Shown: positions 1 through 5,351 of the stretch, in pieces
Numbering within the stretch: position 1 is the stretch's first letter
Layout: each line of letters starts with the position of its first letter
Assembly (NCBI GenBank): GCA_024683255.1
Contig: JAIKYL010000121.1
Coordinates: 1-9,207, forward strand
Source: Bacteroidales bacterium
GTDB lineage: Bacteria > Bacteroidota > Bacteroidia > Bacteroidales > UBA932
Length of the DNA stretch: 9,207 nt
Direction of reading: 5' to 3'
The notes under the pieces: generated by a model
What the model was told of the DNA's origin: nothing
What the model saw: only the letters and a program-made list of their open reading frames with translations
The model's database searches: none
Position numbers and translations under genes: made by a program

Positions 1-11
1 CTTTTACAATT

Positions 12-46
12 GGGGTGTGCCGCGCGGTGCACCCTAATGTTTTTTT
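12..46 (+). terminator. Rho-independent terminator of the gene upstream of the window
   Basis: Bases 13-21 pair with 26-34 around a GCGC loop (22-25). This gives a nine-pair stem with two G·U pairs, and a G·U closing pair at 12/35 can extend it. A run of seven T follows at 40-46. It presumably ends a + strand gene lying just outside the window. The hairpin is a relative of the one at 2980-3003, with 17 of 24 bases identical. Confidence 0.75.
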
Positions 47-49
47 GCG

Positions 50-57
50 TATATTTA
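50..57 (+). promoter_or_regulatory. Possible -7 element (TATATTTA) for the M16 lipoprotein gene
   Basis: TATATTTA matches the Bacteroidetes -7 consensus TAnnTTTG at all but the last base. It lies 19 bp before the ATG at 77 and 3 bp after the T-run of the preceding terminator. I see no TTG-like -33 element at the usual distance of about 19 bp, because that position falls inside the terminator hairpin. The call therefore rests on position and one box only. Confidence 0.35.
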
Positions 58-76
58 CGGCTCAAAAACGTAGTGT

Positions 77-2959
77 ATGAAAAAATTACTGATTCTGGCC
101 GCGGCCGTGCTCGCACTGGCATCCTGCGGCAACAAGTACCAGACCGTGAAGGGAGACCCCCTGCAGGCAAAGATCTACACCCTGGACAACGGTCTCAAGA
201 TTTACATGACAGTCAATAAGGACGAACCGCGCATCCAGACCTACATCGCGGTGCGCTCCGGCGGTAAGAACGACCCTGCCGACAACACCGGCCTGGCCCA
301 CTACCTGGAGCACATGATGTTCAAGGGGACGGAGCAGTTCGGCACCCAGGACTATGCGGCCGAAAAGCCCATGCTGGAAGCCATCGACTCCCTCTTTGAG
401 GTGTACCGCACCCTCAAGGGCCCCGGCGAGCGCAACGCCCTTTACCACCAGATAGACTCCATCAGCTACGAGGCGTCCAAGATTGCCATCCCCAACGAGT
501 ACGACAAGCTCATGTCCATCATCGGCTCGGAAGGCTCTAACGCTTACACCAGCACGGACGTTACCTGCTACGTGGAAGAAATCCCTTCCAACCAGCTGGA
601 AAACTGGGCCCGCATCGAGGCCGACCGCTTCATGAACTGCGTCTTCCGCGGTTTCCACACGGAGCTGGAGGCGGTGTATGAGGAGAAGAACATGGGTATG
701 GCCTCCGGCAGTGAAAATGCCTCCGAGGCCCTGGATTCCATGCTTTTCCAGGGACACCCGTACGGCACGCAGACCGTGATCGGCACGCAGGACCACCTGA
801 AGAATCCTTCCCTGAAGGCCATCCGCAAGCAGAAGGACACCTACTATGTGCCCAACAACGTGGCCATCTGCCTGTCCGGCGACTTCGATCCGGACCAGGT
901 GGTGAAGGTTGTGAAGAAATACTTTGGCAGCTGGAAGGCCAATCCGGACCTCCCGGTATGGAAATCGCCCAAGGCCGTGGACCTCACCCGGCCCGCCGAG
1001 AAGGAAGTGTGGGGCAACGAGGCCGATTTCGTCCTGATGGCCTGGCGCACTCCCGGCGCCAGCGACACCGAGAGTGACGTGACCGACATTGCCGGAGACA
1101 TCCTGTACAACGGCATGGCCGGCCTGGTGGACCTGGATGTGATCCAGAAGCAGGCCGTACTGGACGCCATGGTATACCCCTATACCCAGGCCGACTACGG
1201 CGAATTTATGGTCCAGGCCCTGCCCAAGCAGGGCCAGAGCCTGGAGGAGGTGCGCGACATCTTCCTGGCCGAAATGGCCAAGCTCCGCGCCGGCGAATTC
1301 TCCGAAGAGCTGGTGGAGGCCGCCAAGGCCAACTACAAACTGCAGCAGATGCGGAGCCTTACCAGCAACAGCCGCCGGGCCGATAAGTTTGTGGACAGCT
1401 TCATTAACGGAACCACTTGGGAATCAGAGGTCCGGAAGATGGACCGCATTGCCGCCCTCACCAAGGAGGACATTGTGGCCTGGGCCAATAAGTACATCAA
1501 GGCCGACAATTACGCCATCGTGTACAAGCACAACGGCAAGAACCCCAACGAGAAGAAGATCGAAGCCCCCAGGATCACTCCCATCGTGACCAACCGTGAC
1601 AAGCAGAGCGCTTTCCTTCAGGAGATCGCCGCCAATGAGCCCGCTCCCATCGAACCGGTATTCGTGAACTTCGAAAAGGATATGTCCGTGCTCAAGATGG
1701 GCGAGGTGGAACTCCTCTACAAGAAGAACGACAAAAACGATATTGCCCAGCTGAGCTTCCTCTACGACCGCGGCAGTGACGACGATCCGCTCCTGAGCCT
1801 GGCTTCCGGTTACATCCAGTATCTGGGAACCCCGGAGAAGAGCGCGGCCGATATCGCCTCCGAAATGTACGGCCTGGCCTGCAGCGCCGATGTCCGCGTG
1901 AGCAGCAATACCAGCATGCTCACCGTGAATGGCCTGGGCGAAAATATAGCCAAGGCCCTTGCCATTGAGGAAGACCTGGTGGCAAACGCCGTGGCCGATG
2001 GAGACGTCCTTTCCGAACTGAAGGCCGACCTCATCCGCAGCCGCCTGGATTCCAAGATGAACCAGCGTGCTTGCAACAGCGCCCTGCAGACCTACGTGAT
2101 GTACGGTCCGGAATACATTGCCAAGCGTACCCTGGACAATGCCGCCGTGGCCGCTGTTACCTCCGAGCAGTTGCTGGACGCCCTGCGTGACCTCTCCGGA
2201 AAGAAGCACACCATCCTCTATTACGGACCTGCATCGGCCGATGAGGTGAAGGCCCTCCTTGCCTCCCACAAGACCGAAGGCCTGGAGCCGCTGGAGAAAT
2301 CCCATCCCGTGAAGCAGATCACCCCCGACAAGCGCGTGGTGCTGGCTCCTTACACTGCCCGTCAGTTCAATTACATGCAGTATTCCAACCGCGGAGAGCA
2401 GCTGGATCTGGCCCAGGACCCGTACATCGACCTCTTCAACGAGTACTACGGCGGCGGCATGAACGCCATCGTGTTCCAGGAGATGCGTGAGTCCCGTGCC
2501 CTGGCCTACAGCGCCGGCGCCTTCCTGAGCGGTCCTTCCTACAAGGGCGATACCTATGGCTTCCGTGCCACCATCGCTTCCCAGAACGACAAACTCCGCA
2601 AGGCCGTGGAAGGTTTCGACGAGATTATCGAGAACCTGCCGCTGGCTTCGGAGAACCTGGAGATTGCCAAGACCTCCATCCTGGGCAGGCTGCGCACCCA
2701 GCGCACCATCGGCGCCGCTGTGCTTAACAGCTACCTAAACGCCCGGGAACTGGGCATCACCGAGCCGCGCGACAAGCAGGTGTACGAGAAGGTGGCTTCC
2801 CTCACCATGGGAGACCTCCTGGAAACCCACGCCCGCTGGATTAAGGACCGCACTTACTGGTATGCCATCCTGGGAGACCCGTCCGACCTGGACATGGACT
2901 TCCTCAAGTCCCTGGGCCCTGTGCAGCAGGTATCCCTGGAAGAGATCTTCGGCTACTAA
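77..2959 (+). CDS. M16 (insulinase/pitrilysin) family zinc metallopeptidase, lipoprotein, two fused M16 modules
   Basis: This 960-residue protein is predicted to be a lipid-anchored zinc endopeptidase of the envelope that degrades peptides or small unfolded proteins. Residues 1-17 form a type II signal peptide with lipobox L-A-S-C (Cys17). The residues after Cys17 lack an obvious Bacteroidetes surface-export signal, so a periplasm-facing location is more likely. The inverted zinc motif HxxEH is H75-Y-L-E78-H79, where E78 is the catalytic base. By alignment with the family pattern the third zinc ligand is probably E203 and the accessory acidic residue E196. The first M16 module plus its C-terminal lobe spans about 30-500. 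The second, about 540-930, has no HxxEH and is catalytically silent, but carries the substrate-contacting Arg/Tyr pair, probably R804 and Y811 (F-Q-E-M-R...L-A-Y). The length fits single-chain two-module M16 enzymes. A charged helical insert lies at about 93-140. The start is fixed by the signal peptide. Terminators on both sides suggest a single-gene unit. Physiological substrates are unknown. Confidence 0.93.
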   Translation: MKKLLILAAAVLALASCGNKYQTVKGDPLQAKIYTLDNGLKIYMTVNKDEPRIQTYIAVRSGGKNDPADNTGLAHYLEHMMFKGTEQFGTQDYAAEKPMLEAIDSLFEVYRTLKGPGERNALYHQIDSISYEASKIAIPNEYDKLMSIIGSEGSNAYTSTDVTCYVEEIPSNQLENWARIEADRFMNCVFRGFHTELEAVYEEKNMGMASGSENASEALDSMLFQGHPYGTQTVIGTQDHLKNPSLKAIRKQKDTYYVPNNVAICLSGDFDPDQVVKVVKKYFGSWKANPDLPVWKSPKAVDLTRPAEKEVWGNEADFVLMAWRTPGASDTESDVTDIAGDILYNGMAGLVDLDVIQKQAVLDAMVYPYTQADYGEFMVQALPKQGQSLEEVRDIFLAEMAKLRAGEFSEELVEAAKANYKLQQMRSLTSNSRRADKFVDSFINGTTWESEVRKMDRIAALTKEDIVAWANKYIKADNYAIVYKHNGKNPNEKKIEAPRITPIVTNRDKQSAFLQEIAANEPAPIEPVFVNFEKDMSVLKMGEVELLYKKNDKNDIAQLSFLYDRGSDDDPLLSLASGYIQYLGTPEKSAADIASEMYGLACSADVRVSSNTSMLTVNGLGENIAKALAIEEDLVANAVADGDVLSELKADLIRSRLDSKMNQRACNSALQTYVMYGPEYIAKRTLDNAAVAAVTSEQLLDALRDLSGKKHTILYYGPASADEVKALLASHKTEGLEPLEKSHPVKQITPDKRVVLAPYTARQFNYMQYSNRGEQLDLAQDPYIDLFNEYYGGGMNAIVFQEMRESRALAYSAGAFLSGPSYKGDTYGFRATIASQNDKLRKAVEGFDEIIENLPLASENLEIAKTSILGRLRTQRTIGAAVLNSYLNARELGITEPRDKQVYEKVASLTMGDLLETHARWIKDRTYWYAILGDPSDLDMDFLKSLGPVQQVSLEEIFGY

Positions 2960-2979
2960 TACCTAATTAATATGTTTTT

Positions 2980-3014
2980 GGGGTGCACTTGGCGGTGCGC
3001 CCCAAATTTTTTTT
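2980..3014 (+). terminator. Rho-independent terminator of the M16 gene
   Basis: Bases 2980-2989 pair with 2994-3003 (G·U pairs at 2984/2999 and 2989/2994) around the loop TGGC. AAA and a run of eight T at 3007-3014 follow. It lies 20 bp after the stop codon of the M16 gene. The hairpin resembles the one at 12-35 and every stem pair is kept between the two copies. Confidence 0.85.
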
Positions 3015-3040
3015 GCAATTTTTTGAAAAAATTATTGCAA
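3013..3040. promoter_or_regulatory. Candidate operator: inverted repeat TTGCAAT-N14-ATTGCAA
   Basis: TTGCAAT at 3013-3019 is the exact reverse complement of ATTGCAA at 3034-3040, with a 14-bp spacer. Three inner pairs (3022-3024 with 3029-3031) add to the symmetry. The half-site centres are 21 bp apart, close to two helical turns, as expected for a dimeric DNA-binding protein. The right half-site overlaps the TTG (-33) box of the promoter for the NfeD-flotillin unit, a repressor-like position. The regulator at 5093-5302 is an obvious but untested candidate ligand. AT-rich sequence gives chance dyads easily, so confidence is modest. Confidence 0.35.
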
Positions 3041-3064
3041 TTCAATAAAAAGTTATTATCTTTG
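3035..3064 (+). promoter_or_regulatory. Bacteroidetes-type promoter of the NfeD-flotillin-regulator unit
   Basis: The -7 element TATCTTTG lies at 3057-3064 and is a perfect TAnnTTTG. A TTG -33 box lies at 3035-3037 with the typical 19-bp spacing. Transcription should begin around 3068-3073, leaving a leader of roughly 20 nt that is A-rich and has no Shine-Dalgarno sequence, as is usual in this phylum. The string TTATCTTTGCA recurs at the promoter before 8391. Confidence 0.75.
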
Positions 3065-3090
3065 CACAAGAAACCAAAAACTAAACAGCT

Positions 3091-3699
3091 ATGATCGCAT
3101 CTTGGTGGGCTGGACTCAGCCTTATTATGAAAATCCTCTGGGGCGTCACCCTCGCGGCCTCGCTCATATTCATTATCCAGAGCATCATGACCTTCGTAGG
3201 GGCCGACGCCGACACGAACTTCGACGTAGATGTGGATACGTCCATGGACGGGGCAGACCTTTCCAATATAGAAGGCGGCTCCAACCTGTACACCTTCCGC
3301 AACTTCGTGAATTTCCTGCTGGGTTTCGGATGGAGCGCCATCCTGCTGCAGGACAACATCCCCTCCACCGGCCTGCTCATCCTGGTGTCCGTCATTATCG
3401 GCGTAGCCCTGGTGGCCGCCGTGATGTACCTGTTCAAGTGGCTCTCCGGCATGCAGCAGAGCGGCAACATCAACCTGCAGAAATCGGCCGCCGGCTGTGA
3501 GGGCAAGGTGTATCTTACCATCCCCGCCGCCCGGAGCGGTATGGGCAAGGTACAGATCACCATCGCCGGCGCCGTGCGCGAATACGACGCCATCACCGAA
3601 AGTGAACAGGCCCTCAAGACCGGCTCCTCCATCCGCGTAGTGGACGTTGTAGACGCCAACACCCTGTTAGTCGAAGAAACAAACACTTATACCATTTAA
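3091..3699 (+). CDS. NfeD-like membrane protein (YqiJ/YuaF type) with C-terminal OB-fold domain, flotillin partner
   Basis: This 202-residue protein is predicted to be an inner-membrane partner of the flotillin encoded 1 bp downstream. NfeD proteins of this kind (YuaF in Bacillus, YqiJ in E. coli) are routinely encoded next to flotillins and take part in organising membrane microdomains. Hydrophobic segments lie at about 14-36, 71-88 and 93-117. Residues 130-198 are a beta-rich soluble domain whose G-x-V-x-x-x-I-P and R-V-V-D-V strands fit the NfeD/YqiJ OB-fold. An acidic loop at about 38-61 joins the first two membrane segments and is rich in alternating Asp. The protein lacks the N-terminal ClpP-like protease domain of long NfeD proteins. 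The start at 3091 leaves a plausible leader after the promoter; Met13 (3127) is an alternative that would trim the residues before the first membrane segment. There is no signal peptidase site. Confidence 0.82.
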   Translation: MIASWWAGLSLIMKILWGVTLAASLIFIIQSIMTFVGADADTNFDVDVDTSMDGADLSNIEGGSNLYTFRNFVNFLLGFGWSAILLQDNIPSTGLLILVSVIIGVALVAAVMYLFKWLSGMQQSGNINLQKSAAGCEGKVYLTIPAARSGMGKVQITIAGAVREYDAITESEQALKTGSSIRVVDVVDANTLLVEETNTYTI

Positions 3700-3700
3700 T

Positions 3701-5086
3701 ATGAACCAGCTGTATCTGATCCTTATCATCGTGGCCGTGGTGTTCGTCACCCTGGCGGCCATCCTCAGGCGCTATCGCCGCTGCCCGTCGGACAAGATCC
3801 TTGTCATCTACGGTAAAACCGGCAAGAACGCCACCGGTTCCATTTCCAGCGCCCGCTGTATCCACGGCGGTGCCGCCTTCATCTGGCCTGTGTTCCAGGA
3901 CTATGCCTTCCTGGACCTCAAGCCCATCAGCATCGAGTGCAACCTTACCAACGCCCTGTCCAAGCAGAATATCCGCGTGGATGTCCCCTGCCGCTTCACC
4001 GTGGGTATCTCCACGGAGCCGGAGAATATGACCAACGCCGCGGAGCGCCTCCTGGGCCTTAGCGTGGACAGCATCCAGAACATCGCCACGGATATCCTCT
4101 TCGGCCAGCTGCGTCTGGTGATCGCCACCATGGACATCGAGGAAATCAATGCCGACCGTGACAAGTTCCTGGCCAACGTTTCCACCAACGTGGAAGCCGA
4201 ACTCCGCAAGATCGGCCTCAAGCTCATCAACGTGAACGTCACGGATATCCGCGACGAATCCGGCTACATCGAGGCCCTGGGTAAGGAAGCCGCCGCCAAA
4301 GCCATCAACGACGCCAAGAAGAGCGTGGCAGAGCAGAACCGTTACGGTGAAACCGGTAAGGCCATGGCCGACAAGGACACCCGTGTGAACGTGGCCGCCG
4401 CCGACGCAGACGCCGTGAAGGGTGAAAACAGCGCCAAGATCGAGATTGCCAATTCCGACGCCCTCCGCCGCCAGAAGACCGCAGAAGCGGACCGCCTGGC
4501 CGTAGCCGCAGAAAAAGTGCAGGCCGCCAAGGCCCTGGAGGAAGCCTACCAGAGCGAGCGCGACGCCGAACTGGCCCGTGCAGAACGCGAGCAGGCCACC
4601 CAGAAGGCCAACATCGTTGTGGCTGCAGAGATTGACAAGCAGAAGAAGATCATCGAGGCCGAGGCAGAAGCCGAGCAGATCCGCCGCAAGGCAAAGGGTG
4701 AGGCCGACGCTATCTTCGCCAAGATGGACGCCCAGGCAAAGGGTATGCTGGAAATCCTCACCAAGCAGGCCGACGGTTTCAAGAACCTGGTGGGCGCCGC
4801 CGAAGGCGATGCCCAGAAGGCCGTACTGATGATGATTGCCGATAAACTGCCCGAACTGGTGAAGACCCAGGTAGAGGCCGTGAAGGGCATCAACATTGAC
4901 AAGGTAACCGTCTGGGATACCGGCAACGGCACCGACGGCAAAACCGCCACGTCCAATTTCATCTCTGGGATGATGAAGAGCGTTCCCCCGCTGGACGAAC
5001 TCTTCAAGATGGCGGGCATGGAGCTTCCTTCTTACCTGAAGGGTAAGCAGCAGCCGGACGAGCAGCCCGCAGAGGAAGAAAAGTAA
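3701..5086 (+). CDS. Flotillin family protein (SPFH domain)
   Basis: This 461-residue flotillin is predicted to oligomerise at the inner membrane and scaffold microdomains that affect membrane fluidity, secretion and stress tolerance, as shown for FloT/FloA in Bacillus. One hydrophobic segment at about 4-22 is followed by basic residues (R23, R24, R26, R27). The SPFH/band-7 domain covers about 30-195. A long helical region rich in Ala, Glu and Lys, the flotillin coiled coil with EA-type repeats, runs from about 195 to 345. The C-terminal oligomerisation segment is about 345-440, including V-T-V-W-D-T-G-N-G at 402-410, and the tail at 450-461 is very acidic. The start ATG is separated from the upstream stop by one base, so translation is very probably coupled. 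None of its 22 Arg codons is CGG, unlike the helicase downstream, which suggests higher expression. Prohibitin-like SPFH proteins are less likely because of the EA repeats and the NfeD neighbour. Confidence 0.92.
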   Translation: MNQLYLILIIVAVVFVTLAAILRRYRRCPSDKILVIYGKTGKNATGSISSARCIHGGAAFIWPVFQDYAFLDLKPISIECNLTNALSKQNIRVDVPCRFTVGISTEPENMTNAAERLLGLSVDSIQNIATDILFGQLRLVIATMDIEEINADRDKFLANVSTNVEAELRKIGLKLINVNVTDIRDESGYIEALGKEAAAKAINDAKKSVAEQNRYGETGKAMADKDTRVNVAAADADAVKGENSAKIEIANSDALRRQKTAEADRLAVAAEKVQAAKALEEAYQSERDAELARAEREQATQKANIVVAAEIDKQKKIIEAEAEAEQIRRKAKGEADAIFAKMDAQAKGMLEILTKQADGFKNLVGAAEGDAQKAVLMMIADKLPELVKTQVEAVKGINIDKVTVWDTGNGTDGKTATSNFISGMMKSVPPLDELFKMAGMELPSYLKGKQQPDEQPAEEEK

Positions 5087-5092
5087 GGGATT

Positions 5093-5302
5093 ATGCCGAT
5101 TATCACCAACATAGATGTGATGCTGGCCCGCCGGAAAATGTCCTCCGGCGAGCTGGCGGAGAGAGTCGGCATCACCCCAGCCAACCTTTCCATCCTGAAG
5201 TGCGGCAAGGCCAAGGCCATCCGGTTAACAACCATGGAGGCCATCTGCCAAGCCCTGGACTGCCAGCCTGGCGATATATTGGAATATCGGCCGGAACAAT
5301 AA
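5093..5302 (+). CDS. Small Cro/C1-type helix-turn-helix regulator (YozG-like, HTH_26 type)
   Basis: This 69-residue protein consists almost wholly of one xenobiotic-response-element-type DNA-binding domain. The helix-turn-helix is S-G-E-L-A-E-R-V-G-I-T-P-A-N-L-S-I-L at about 18-35. It is followed by K-x-G-K-A-K-A-I-R and the family-typical ending A-L-D-C-Q-P-G-D-I-L-E-Y. The whole reads as a close relative of YozG and similar stand-alone regulators. There is no separate ligand or dimerisation domain. The ATG at 5093 gives the N-terminus normal for the family and lies 6 bp after the flotillin stop, so it should be co-transcribed. An AAGGGA lies only 2 bp before the ATG, too close for a normal ribosome binding site. 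YozG-like proteins usually accompany DUF2975 membrane proteins; here the partner is a flotillin. The target is unknown, and autoregulation of the unit through the dyad at 3013-3040 is inferred only. Confidence 0.88.
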   Translation: MPIITNIDVMLARRKMSSGELAERVGITPANLSILKCGKAKAIRLTTMEAICQALDCQPGDILEYRPEQ

Positions 5303-5305
5303 TCG

Positions 5306-5336
5306 AAAAAAGCCCGAAAATCTTCGGGCTTTTTTT
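5306..5336 (+). terminator. Strong Rho-independent terminator after the regulator gene
   Basis: The GC-rich core AGCCCGAA (5311-5318) pairs perfectly with TTCGGGCT (5323-5330) around the loop AATC. The flanking A-run (5306-5310) and T-run (5331-5336) extend the helix and supply the U-tract. The symmetry would let it work in both directions. It begins 4 bp after the regulator stop and its T-run ends 1 bp before the -7 element of the next gene. Confidence 0.95.
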
Positions 5337-5337
5337 G

Positions 5338-5345
5338 TATATTTG
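5338..5345 (+). promoter_or_regulatory. -7 element (TATATTTG) of the helicase-nuclease gene
   Basis: TATATTTG is a perfect TAnnTTTG box. It ends 6 bp before the ATG at 5352, so the expected transcription start coincides with or lies within a few bases of the start codon. The -33 position falls inside the preceding terminator hairpin and shows no TTG. Confidence 0.55.
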
Positions 5346-5351
5346 TCTGTC

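Noticed and set aside
10..219. Small + strand frame starting before the M16 gene
   Set aside because: It begins inside the terminator hairpin and runs out of frame through the M16 signal peptide; its product is low-complexity and unlike any family.
86..796. Open frame of 236 codons on the - strand opposite the M16 N-terminus
   Set aside because: It covers the signal peptide and zinc-motif codons of the true gene and shows no domain of its own.
1424..2305. Open frame of 293 codons on the - strand opposite the M16 gene
   Set aside because: It is a shadow of a conserved two-module M16 coding sequence; its His/Gly/Val-rich translation matches no family.
3205..3273. EF-hand or dockerin-like calcium-binding site in the NfeD-like protein
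   Set aside because: The Asp spacing does not complete any standard 12-residue loop with the required Gly and terminal Glu/Asp, so it is reported only as an acidic loop.
5081..5092. AAGGGA as a Shine-Dalgarno site for the regulator gene
   Set aside because: It ends only two bases before the ATG, too close for normal initiation, and Bacteroidetes make little use of such sites. Translation coupled to the flotillin stop is more likely.
5343..5351. TTG start three codons upstream of the chosen helicase start
   Set aside because: The TTG is the 3' half of the TATATTTG promoter box and would normally not be transcribed; the ATG at 5352 gives the expected N-terminus just before Walker A.
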